DNA from: Lotus japonicus
Taxonomy: Eukaryota; Streptophyta; Magnoliopsida; Fabales; Fabaceae
DNA length: 64,000 nt
Assembly (NCBI RefSeq): GCF_012489685.1
Contig: NC_080044.1
Coordinates: 27,136,369 to 27,200,368 of the forward strand
Direction: 5' to 3'
The notes beneath the pieces were generated by a model. It was not told where the DNA came from and made no database searches. It worked only from the letters and a program-made list of their open reading frames with translations. Position numbers and translations under genes: made by a program. This document shows positions 1 to 11,620 of the stretch, in pieces. Positions within the stretch are counted from its first letter, which is position 1. Each line of letters begins with the position of its first letter.

Positions 1-81
1 TATATTTGAATTGCATATAATTTTTATCATGAATAATCTTCGACAAAATCATATCATTGTAGCTGTGTTACTGTGTATCAG

Positions 82-1829
<1,748 letters not shown>

Positions 1830-2007
1830 CCAGATGAGTTGCACTGCACAGTCTTTCTCCTGGAACATTATTGTGCATACAATCTCAAAGTATCTTTATA
1901 AAAGCTGTTAGCAAGCTTTTATCATCATGCAATGTATTTCTAACTTGTGTGATATTATTTAAACATGAAAGTACACTTGACAGACATAGAATTAGATAGG
2001 AAAAATT

Positions 2008-2125
2008 ATTTCACACTAAATTTATCGAAAATGCCTAAGTCCCTTCTAATTTGGTAAAAGTACTCTTTAGGTAAAGGCTTGATGAAAATTTCAGCTAATT
2101 TTGTTAAGATTTGGCACTTTGAGAC
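2008..2125 (-). pseudogene. Copia RNase H C-terminal relic
   Basis: Read on the minus strand, this stretch gives the characteristic end of a Copia polyprotein, LAEIFIKPLPKEYFYQIRRD, then a stop at 2010-2008. The usual form is LADIFTKPL followed by a short helix, so the match is clear although only about 38 codons remain. No LTR, PBS or upstream pol was found around it. It is a small fossil fragment between the receptor kinase and the nitrate transporter. Confidence 0.6.
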
Positions 2126-3497
2126 CTCTCAAAATCTCATCTTACGGGAGTTTCTAGCGTTTCCCCCAAGGGTTGATACCCACGAGCTTGATCATCAGCA
2201 TTACCGTCAGTGCTAGGGATGTGGTGGATTCACAACCGTTAAGTCCCTAGCAGCTTGTGTACCTTTGAGAAGAGTTGTCCACATTGCAGATGTTCATTCA
2301 ATTGACGATTAGATTTTCTTATCTCAACTAGTTAAAACTTTGCCACAGCTGTTTGAGTCACCAGTAAGACTAAGAGAGTGTACTTACTTTCAAGTCGTAC
2401 GCAAGCTAAAGGTTCAATGTGCAATCATTGGTGACATTAATGGTTTGCATTGATGGTAAAGTTATCGGCGTGTTGATCAGTTGATTTGTGAAGTCGGTAG
2501 TGGCCACTACCCCTTGACATAGTGTTGGTTGATCACTCGTAGTTCCAGAATTTTGAGAAGAGAAAGATTTTCTTGACATTTGGGAAATCTCTCTACTATT
2601 TCGTAGGTGCATGAACCACACCGGTTGAGTAAAGTTCTACTGAAACTTCTTTGACCGAGTCCCACTGGATGTCCCAATTTTTTCCTGTTGGAAATAGTGT
2701 GGAGTCAGATTATATACTGTGAAGGTCAAGTACCACCCCCTCGTTGTGATTAAAATGAGCTTTCCTTCTCGATGCTACAAGGTATATGGTGTTCGAACTT
2801 AGTTAAGAGGAAGTGTTCCTCAATTGGCGTCTAGCTGGTCTCACCACTCAGACACAATTGTCGACAATCAGTGATGAAAAAGAAAGAGCTGGTGGAATCA
2901 ATCATAACATGTTGGATGACACAAACTAGGAAAGAAAGTGTGAAATAGCACAATGAAAACAGAATGTCTTGCAGCGTGGAATGTCTTGCAGATACTCACC
3001 TCCGGTATCTATCAAACTTTGGAGATTTGATCAGCACAAAAGAAACATTTTGATGAGAAGAGGTCTTTTCCAAACAATGAACCAGTGCTAGTATAGGAAA
3101 CATTTGGTTAATCGCATATCGTTTTAACTCGTCAATTTGTAGATAATTGAAACCACGATTAGATGACGTGCCTGTGGTGTTCATTAAATTTAATGTGTTA
3201 GCTAGCTAGTCACTATATATAATTTTATATCAGAGTCATATTTCTTCTTCATGGAAGCTTTAAGTTTTGCAATATCAACAGCTGTTCTAGGACATGTTTG
3301 AAAATTAGAAAATTCTGCTTTACAAAGAGAGGGTACTCTATACAAGAGTAAACAATGACATTGACATGACAAACAGGTTTGAAACCAGTTCTCTTCTTAA
3401 GGATAACTTTATTGGGAAACCAAATTATACAAGCTTTTGGGTTGTGCTACAAGGGAGGATACAGTGGTTAACATTGCTGAAGAGGCCTGAGGAGAAA
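2126..3497. other. Intergenic stretch, unassigned
   Basis: No coding frame of substance is seen here. The sequence has a moderately mixed base composition unlike the AT-rich spacers elsewhere, and it adjoins a Copia fossil, so it may be old element-derived sequence. I could not assign it to any family. It also holds the 3' flank of the nitrate transporter gene. Confidence 0.4.
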
Positions 3498-5480
3498 TCA
3501 AACATGTGGGGGTGTGATCTCAGCAGGTCTAGTTGCACCGTTGTGTTTTCTGCCTCTTTCACTTGTGCTGTTATCAGCAAATTTCAAGCTTGCATGATGT
3601 GATCCTTTCTGCTGCTCCTTGGAGTTCCACTCAGACATGTAGTAATCTTCTTCTGTGACCTTCTTAGATGAAGGGCCCAAAAACATCCCACCCCATTGTG
3701 GAAAGTAGATTAAGCATATTGGCAATGTGCATATTATGATCATGGCACCCATTAGAGTTATTCCTCTTTCTTTAGAAAACCTTGATCCTTTGAAGAATAT
3801 TAACTGAGTCACCACTGCACCCACATTGCCTCCTCCTCCTGTCATTCCAGATATGACCCCTAATGACCTGAAGATGCATAGCAGAATATTAGAAACAATC
3901 ACACAGAATATTGACATTGTCAGAGCTTCAATGTTCAATATTTGCAATTATACTTTAAAGTGGAGAAAAAGGGAAACAAGTTTTATATTGGATCTCTTGA
4001 GTCTGACTCAACCAAAATCTAGCCTTATAAGGATTATTTAGGTCATATCTCTAGTCAATATAAAACCTTAATATGCCCCCTCACGCCTGCCCGAAGGTGA
4101 ATAACTGGAGCGTGAAATTTTACAGGACTAGAAATTTGTGTTTGACATGGTGGTTCAATAAACAGATCTAGGATAAGCTAGGCCTAGCCAAAGTTCTAAA
4201 AGGCTAGAAATAATGTTTAAATGATTCAATTGATAAAACTGTCATAGACCAACTATTAAGCTTTTGGATGAAGCCACATAAATCGTTTTATATTATACTT
4301 CTAACGAAAACGACTAGAAAACGCACCTTCTTGAGACAAAGGGAACAATTCCAAAGGTCATTCCACATGCAGCTTGGACAAAGACAGAGAATATGATCAT
4401 AACAATGATGGATACACTTAGAGATCCAACCAAGCCCATGATTATACAGAGCACACCAGCCAAGGTTTGAGTCAGCCACAAGATCCATAGCCTACCCCTC
4501 ATTCCAAACCTCCTTGCCATGACATCTGATACATAACCCCCTCCAGGTCTAGAAAATATGTTAGCTAAGCCGAAACTCGCAGCGATGATTCCGGCAGTGT
4601 GAAGTTTCAGATTAAACCTGTCATAGAAGTACTCAGCAATGATGTTGTCAATGGTAAGTTCCACACCAAAGCAGTAACCATAAGTCAATGCTAGAATCCA
4701 CGCTCTATAATTTGTGACTCCGTGATAAACAACTTTTGACAATTCATCTTTTGGTTTATCCCCTGACTTCTCCAACCGATGGTAGTTCCCATCCGGCATG
4801 TCCTGACCAAATACCAAAATGAAATAAGCTGTCAGCATTTGTAAAAAAGCAGGAATGAAGAAAGCGATTCGCCACGCGGTGAATTTGGTAGCGCCAAAGT
4901 CTTGGATGAGGGAAAACACAAGGGGCATGATGAGCTGTGTTGCTCCTCCTCCAAGGTTTCCCCATCCACCTGCTAGTCCATTTGCTGAGGCAACAACATT
5001 GGTTGAAAACATGGAGCTCATCCAGAACTGCGTGGAGACGAAGGTAGCTAAGGAGAAGCCGGTGAAGAAGCGGACGAGGAGGTAGGAGTTAGCTGAGGAG
5101 ATGATGGAAGTGCAGTACACTGCTGGCGCGGTGAGGAAGATGAGTGAGGCCGATGCGAGGCGCGGTCCAAACAAGTCACAGGCTGTTCCCATGACTATTC
5201 TGGCAAAGACAGCACCTGAGACAGATGCAACTCCAGCATTTCCAACATCTGTGGCTGTGAGGTTGAGGTTGTCACGAATGATGGGAACAAGGGGTGCTGC
5301 GGCGAAACTGGAAACAAAGCATGCAAAGAAGGAGAACCAAGATAGATGGAATGAACGCATGTGGGGTTTAGCTAAAGAAAATAATCTGAATTCAGTGGCC
5401 TTGTTTTCTGAATCCACAGGAAGAGTGAATTTTGGTTGTTGAGATTCATTGGCAGATAAATTTGGGAGTTCAAGATCCAT
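3498..5480 (-). CDS. NRT2.5: High-affinity nitrate transporter, NRT2.5-type
   Basis: There are two exons on the minus strand: 5480-4327 and 3867-3498, joined by a 459-bp GT-AG intron in phase 2. Together they give 507 codons plus a stop, normal for plant NRT2 proteins (about 500-530). The protein is a 12-helix major facilitator of the nitrate/nitrite porter family. It carries nitrate across the plasma membrane with protons, normally together with the partner NAR2 (NRT3). Visible signatures are the MFS motif [10 protein letters not shown], the first nitrate signature [16 protein letters not shown], and the second, [15 protein letters not shown], which starts exon 2. I choose the NRT2.5 branch from the N-terminal [18 protein letters not shown], the [14 protein letters not shown] segment, and a tail with KKVTEEDYY and STSERGR. 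In Arabidopsis this branch is induced by long nitrogen starvation. The frame is open with no damage. The start is the first methionine and lies about 50 bp below a TATA box. Confidence 0.93.
3990..4185 (-). mobile_element. Degenerate TRIM relic inside the NRT2.5 intron
   Basis: This intron segment parallels the intact TRIM at 16881-17233 in block order. An LTR-like part contains 'actcaacca', 'ccttataa' and 'tatctctag'. It is followed by an interior with 'ccccctcacg' and then 'atctaggataagct', matching 'atctaggataggct' just before the primer site of the intact copy. The second LTR and the primer site are not recognisable. It is the older and more diverged of the two copies. Confidence 0.55.
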
Positions 5481-5530
5481 CTTTGTTCCTTAGATTGCAA
5501 TGGCCTAACCAACAAGGGTGAAGTGTTGAT

Positions 5531-5542
5531 TTTAAATATATA
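5531..5542 (-). promoter_or_regulatory. Probable TATA box of NRT2.5
   Basis: On the minus strand this reads TATATATTTAAA, 51-62 bp upstream of the NRT2.5 start codon. That spacing would leave a short leader of some 20-30 nt. No other equally good TATA lies close by. Confidence 0.5.
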
Positions 5543-5654
5543 AGACACCAAAATTTCTCTACTGTTTTGTGCACCAAGTCAACCACTTATTATGTCTTTG
5601 AGCAAAGTGCGAATTTATAAGCATGTTGGTGGTTGAAATTTGAAAGGTGAACAC

Positions 5655-8480
5655 TGCTATGTGCTGAATACTACGAGGTTACTTGCAAGTATTTTTTATT
5701 GAATTGTCTACTAATTAAGAAAACAAGGATATTCTTTTGGGACATATAAGTACGGCTGGTGATGAGCTAGGCAGAATCTTTTTTTAGTTCAAAAACATAT
5801 ATCATCCACCGAGACAATCTTATTCGAGCTTAATAAGACCACAATGGGTGGTAAAACTCTCAAAACCAAGTAGTTAACGTAACTGCATTTATAATTACTT
5901 GAATAAAAAACGTCTGCTTTAAATAGAATAACTTTACGTCAGTTGACTTACATGCTTCGGGTTTATAGAGCTTGGCTGATAGCTAAGAAAAGATTTTATA
6001 ATCTTCTATTCTTGTTTCTAGGCTGGCAGGCTGTGAAACTTTTCAGAATTGGATTGGCTCAAAAGGTGAGACTTGGAGAATTGTATCCGTTAATAGGTGA
6101 CTTTTCATGGGTAAGAGAAGTACAGTTATGAGCTCAACTATCCTCCCAACGCCGAGTCTCAGTTGCTTTAACTTTGCTTTCAATGTTAGCAAGAGTGAAA
6201 CCAAGTTGGAAATTAAACAAAAGACAAGGACTTGTAGGAATGAAGGAAAATTTGACTTGATGTGTAACCACCAATTAACTTGCATTTTTCATGCCAATGA
6301 GTTACTTGAAGTAGAGATCCTCCTAAGCACGTTGAGTATCATCCATTGACTTTGGAGAGAGGTTTTTTTTTAATTTTTGACAAGTATAAATTTGTAGGGA
6401 GAAATTATCGCAGTTCCTGCCAACTGATGACTTTCTCGAAATTTAGACTTGTATCCTCATCTTTACAGGAATCTAGCTTGATTACCAGTAGTCAAACTGA
6501 CACTTCTTGGTATGGAGAGAGCTCTTTGGAGTGTGAAATTAAGCAAATTGCATTCGTTGACTGAGTCTAAGATACTTTGCTGCATAATTTATTATGCATG
6601 TATGAGATTCCTTTTCCACAATCTGCATCTTTGACTTTAACTAAGCGTTTACTTATGCATTCATAGAATGACAACTGTATCCTCACTCCTCTGCTATCAT
6701 GGAGCACATGCATACATGGTAGCTCTCAATTTTCCATGGCAGTAAATGTTTTTAGTAAATACTTTCATTTTAAAACGTTATGATGCGGGTAATATTTATT
6801 CTAGTAACCTCACTAAGTAAAATTGAAGGTGTTCAAAAGTTACGTTAGAGTTGTTTTTTACCATATCAACGTTTAAATTGCACTATGTAATTTCAATAAT
6901 AGCCACAAAATTAGTTTTAGAAGTCACGGCAACTACATAATTATAGCATGTTTATTATCTTTTCTTTCCTAAAAGTTAATTCTGAAATCTACAAGTTTCT
7001 CCTAAGAAATCAATAATAGAATGATTTCAACTATGCACTTACAAAATTGTGACTATAATAGCGGGTTGGATGCATGGTAAAACTCTCCCTACCAAGTATT
7101 TAATACAAGTGCGTTCACAGAGACATGAACGTGAGATCTCTGCTTAAGCAAAAACAACCCCACGCCACGCGTTTAAAATATTGTACAACAAGTATAAGAT
7201 ACTTTTTCTGCATAATTAATTATGTCCACTATGAGATTCCTTTTCAGCAATATATCTGCATTTTTAAGTAAGCGTTTACTTCTGCAATATGCATTTGGAA
7301 AATGACAATTGTATCATCACTTCTCTGCTATCATGGAGCACTTCTGCACTTGCGTACATGGTAGCTATAGCTCTCAATTTTCGACGAAAGTAAAAAAAAA
7401 ATAGTATATACTTTCATTTAATTTTAAACGTGGTACGTGATGATATTTAAGCAAGGAAAACATTATGCGGGTAGTATTTATTCAACTAAACGCACTAAGT
7501 ATAAGATGTTAAAGTTACATTAGAGTTCTAATTGCATACTGTAATTTCAATAATAGCCACAAAACTAGTTTTAGAAGTTAGGGCAACAAACCAACAACAT
7601 AATTATAGCATGTTATCATTAGCTTTTCTTTCCTCCTCAGAGTTAACTTTGAAAACTAGAAGTAGCTCATAGTCATAGAAGTTCTGCTAAAAATAAATTG
7701 AAGAATGATTTCCAAACATGTACTTACAGAATTGTGATTACAACCGCAACCATTATCGTATTTTAAAACCTTATTCACTACCTTGGCTAGTTAAATGCAG
7801 TCTAAAGAAGATCATGTAACAACAGGACTAAGGAAGTTTACTTCAATTCCAAACTTTTTTTTTTTATGTCTTTTGGGTGCATGACTGCTAAGTGCTGAAT
7901 TTTACAAAGTTATATTGCAAACATTTATTTATCTATGTAATTAATTGTCTACTAAGAAACTAGGATATTCTTTGGGGACATGTAAAATGTATTAAAATAA
8001 CAATTCTTGACTTTTCAAGACAAGCAAGCTGCAAAATTTTCAGAAGTTGATTGGTTAAGAAATTGACACTTGGAGAATTCTGACATTGTGTTTGCTTTGT
8101 TTTCAGTATAGGAAGAGTTAATTGAACCAAGTCGGAAATCAAAGACAAAAGAAAGGGACTTGCTGGCTTGAAGCAAAAGTTCAAATTTTGACTTGAATCC
8201 TTGATAAATATAGTACTCATCAACATGCATTTAAGGCCAAGTACAAGTTGTTAGTTTGAAGGAGAGGCACTAGGTGACAAGTTGTGTAACAAGATGCATT
8301 AACTTTAGATAGCTCACTATCTAGGAGATTGAAATTCAGGAAGTCACATTCATTGACTTAGTGTGATATCATTCCTGTATTATAAATTATATTGACTAGT
8401 ATGAGATTCATTTTCTATATAATTAACTATGCCTTTATTTCTGAAATTGTAAAATGATAATTGGATTGTGAACAATGCTC
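5655..8480. repeat. Diverged repeated modules upstream of NRT2.5
   Basis: Three blocks recur in this otherwise non-coding stretch. Block A lies at about 5655-5750 and 7885-7985 (shared 'gctgaat', 'ttgtctact', 'aggatattctttt'). Block B lies at 6020-6300 and 8015-8230 (shared 'cttggagaatt', 'acttttcagaa'-like core). Block C lies at 6565-6990, 7190-7625 and more weakly 8365-8480 (shared 'tgctatcatggagcac', 'atggtagct', 'tatgagattcctttt'). All copies are in the same orientation and have many small indels, so this is an old segmental duplication, perhaps with a further copy of C. No protein-coding frame was found. It occupies the promoter-side flank of NRT2.5. Confidence 0.7.
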
Positions 8481-8559
8481 ACTCACAACGTGTCTATTTT
8501 GGATAATCCACTCGAGGGATGTGGGAGCTTGCTCTTTCAGGATTTCACAGGTTTTTTTA

Positions 8560-9590
8560 AAGGTGGCTTTAGTTTAGGCCCCTTCTCGGTGGTTTTTAGT
8601 TTTATATTTTGAAATTTTTTAAAAATCAAAATTAGTTATCAGTTTTTTTTTTTTTTTTGTAGTTTTCAAATTTTAAAAACCTTGTTATCGAGTTTTTGAA
8701 TCCACAATAATCACAAAAATTATTAACTTTGTGAATTCACGACCATGGGTGGTAGCGGTATGTGACATGATAATGGACGGATCAAGTAGCAGCAGTACTG
8801 ATAGAGTTTTGATGTTACCTGGCAGCGGTGATGGTGGCGGTGGAGGGTGATGGTGGCAGCGGTGACGCTGGTGGTGGAGGTATGGCAGTGGCTGTGTTGC
8901 GGGTAGTGACATCATAGGAAGTGGTAGTGTAGGTGGTGGTGCCAACGCCGGTGGCGGTGGTTATGACGGTGGAGGTGGTTGTGGTGGGATGAAGGTGTAG
9001 TGGTGGAGGGGTTGCTACCTGGTGGTCATGATGATGGTGGTGGTGGTAGTGACATGCGTGGTGGTTGTGTGGTGGCGATTGTGGTTGTGGAGGTGGTGGT
9101 TGCAGTGGAGTCGGCGGTGGTGGTGGAGGTGGAAGTGGTGGTGGTGGTGACAACAATAGTGGTGGTGGCGACGGTGGAGGTGGTGGTGGCCTAGGTGACA
9201 GTAGTGAAGGGTGGTGGAAGTGGTGGAGGTGGTAGTGGCGGTGAAGGGTGGTGGCGGACAGGCGGTGACGATGGCACGGGTGGAGGATGCATGTGGAGGT
9301 GGTGGCGGTGGTGGCACGGGTGTAGGATGCATGGGGAGGTGGTGGCAACGATCGATGGTGGTGGCGGTGGGTGGTAATGGTGATAAAGTTACATGTTATT
9401 GAAACTAAGAACCATAATCACAAAACCATATTTTGTAGTTTTGAAAAAAATAGGCTAAAACAATTTTGAAATTCAATAAAAGCTCACTTCAGCTTCATTT
9501 TTGCCGAACACGTTTTGTTTTAAATTTGCATTTGAAAACCAAAAACTGAAAAATCGGCAACCACCCCGAACAACTCCTTAATTTCTTGCA
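8560..9590. mobile_element. Possible non-autonomous TIR element around a GGT-rich core
   Basis: The outer ends form an imperfect inverted repeat. The left end has 'ggtggtttttagtttt' near 8590. The right end, reverse-complemented near 9580-9535, reads 'ggtggttgccgatttttc' then 'agtttttggttttc'. Between them sits the G-rich trinucleotide tract. I could not fix the exact ends or a target duplication, and no transposase is encoded. An alternative is an old tract expansion flanked by fortuitous A/T-rich repeats. Confidence 0.35.
8815..9375. repeat. GGT/GTG-rich trinucleotide tract
   Basis: About 560 bp of strongly strand-biased sequence is built of GGT, GTG, GGA and GGC triplets, with very few runs of other composition. 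The plus strand is G-rich and the minus strand C-rich. Open frames across it in several phases (polyhistidine/proline or polyglycine/valine) are consequences of the triplet bias, not genes. Closely spaced GG and GGG runs could support G-quadruplex formation. Confidence 0.85.
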
Positions 9591-9706
9591 TTGCCCCACA
9601 TGTGTACCAAAAAAATATTCTTTCGGTTGTGGTATTTGCACCGCGGCTTCATGTGAATTTTGCTTTAAATTTTTCCCACGATTTTTTCTTAAAAAAAAAT
9701 CGCAAC

Positions 9707-9904
9707 TGTTATGAATATTTGGATGCCCATCAGAGTTAGGAGTCCATGGGTCAGGCCCACATGTATACTTGTTCAACACTCTAAACCTAATAGTATAAAT
9801 ACAAGGGAGTCTGCACCTAGCAGAGCATCCTCATCACATTATTCTATATCTCTTGTTCCTCTATTCTCCTCTCTTATTTACTTGCTTACTCTTTATTCAT
9901 AACA
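9707..9904 (+). repeat. 5' LTR of the Copia element
   Basis: This is 198 bp with inverted terminal bases TGTTATGAA/TTCATAACA. It contains a TATA-like 'tataaataca' about 90 bp in, which suggests an intact promoter. It differs from the 3' copy at two sites. Confidence 0.95.
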
Positions 9905-10077
9905 CGTTATCAGCACGATAGTATCTCCATAAAATTCTCAATTCCTAAGTGAAAGAGTAAGTACCACTTCCAGAGTAAGTACCACATCCATGTGGAAGGT
10001 TATAATTTTACAATTTTTCTTTTTTTTTTCTTCTCCTTCTTCTTCGAATCATTTATCTATGAGTCAAAAGAATAAGC

Positions 10078-11145
10078 ATGAATCCTGAAGATTCATAGCC
10101 TTACAGTCCAGAAGCACTGTATTATTTTGCCTTACAGTCCAGAAGCACTGTATTATTTTGCCTTCCAGAAGCACTGTATTATTTTGCATGAATCAGAAAG
10201 ATTCATAGACTTACAATCCAGAAGCACTGTAATTGAATTATTTTGCATGAATCAAGAAGATTCATAGCCTTACAGTCCAGAAGCACTGTAATTGAATTAT
10301 TTTGCATGAATCAGGAAGATTCATAGCCTTACAGTCCAGAAGCACTGTAATTGAATTATTTTGCATGAATCAAGAAGATTCATAGCCTTACAGTCCAGAA
10401 GCACTGTAATTGAATTATTTTGCATGAATCAGGAAGATTCATAGCCTTACAGTCCAGAAGCACTGTAATTAAATTATTTTTCATGAATCAGGAAGATTCA
10501 TAGCCTTACAATCCATAAGCACTGTTATTGAATTATTTATGCATGAATTAGGAAGATTCATGGCTTATCGTCCAGAAGTACTGTAATTGAATTATTTATG
10601 CATAAATCAGGAAGATTCATAACCATACAGTCCTAAAGTACTAGAATGAAATCATTATAAGCCTACGTAGAAAATCACCTTACAGTCCAGAAGCACTGTA
10701 ATTGAATTATTTATGCATGAATCAGGAAGATTCATGGCTTATCGTCCAGAAGGACTGTAATTGAATTATTTTGCATGAATCAGGAAGATTCATAGCCTTA
10801 CAGTCCAGAAGCACTGTAATTGAATTATTTATGCATGAATCAAGAAGATTCATGACTTATCGTCCAGAAGTACTGTAATTGAATTATTTATGCATGAATC
10901 AGGAAGATTCATAACCATACAGTCCTGAAGTACTAGAATGAAATCATTATAAGCCTACGTAGAAAATCACCTTACAGTCCAGAAGCACTGTAATTGAATT
11001 ATTTATGCATGAATCAGGAAGATTCATGGCTTATTGTCCAGAAGTACTATAATTGAATTATTTATGCATGAATCAGGAAGATTCATAGCCATACAGTCCT
11101 GAAGTACTAGAATGAAATCATTATAAGCCTACGTAGAAAATCACT
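10078..11145 (+). repeat. Tandem array in the Copia leader (about 59-bp unit)
   Basis: Some 15 or more copies of a roughly 59-bp unit lie between the 5' LTR and the gag start. Each unit holds a dyad 'gaatcaggaagattc' and a second one 'cagtccagaagcactg', so single-stranded copies could fold into two small hairpins. A longer period is superimposed: the block ending 'cctacgtagaaaatcac' recurs near 10670, 10965 and 11140, giving a higher-order unit of about 230-300 bp. The first copies are shorter variants. Confidence 0.9.
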
Positions 11146-11620
11146 TTTACGATGATTGGTCATAAGTCATGATAATTATTTATCTTATGCTCTTTTCCTA
11201 AATCAATCACCCTATTGATTAACCTTATTATCTATTTTCCAAATTAAATAAGTTAAAAAGCAATTATATATATATTCTTCTAAAGATTACCGTGTGGTTG
11301 TTTTATATGTGTGGTGCAAATCAATTTTTTCTAAAATTGTGCTATTTATTTGAAGCAAATTGGATATTGATTTAAAAACCAGTTTCGCAACAATCTTTGA
11401 AAATATTGTTTCCATGATGATTAGATTGTGATACCAAGTAACAAATTGAATATATATTTCATCATTATCATCAAAACAGTTTCGGAATATATGTGCCTAA
11501 CCAATAACAAATCAATTTCAGTTATTAAAAGATAGATTTTTTTTATTCCAATATATGCTGAATATATATTTTTTTTCATTATAATAATTTCCTTTTTCTT
11601 CTTGTTATTCATAGTTAAAA

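Noticed and set aside
8815..9375. Several overlapping open frames with His/Pro- or Gly/Val-rich products
   Set aside because: They exist on both strands and in several phases because the triplet repeat contains few stop codons. No intron, start context or homology supports them.
9495..9779. Short minus-strand frame of 94 codons overlapping the Copia 5' edge
   Set aside because: It crosses the element boundary at 9707 and therefore cannot be an old gene. No domain was recognised.
10078..11145. Regularly spaced repeats reminiscent of a CRISPR array
   Set aside because: The whole unit repeats, including what would be spacers, and it lies inside a Copia element in a plant genome.
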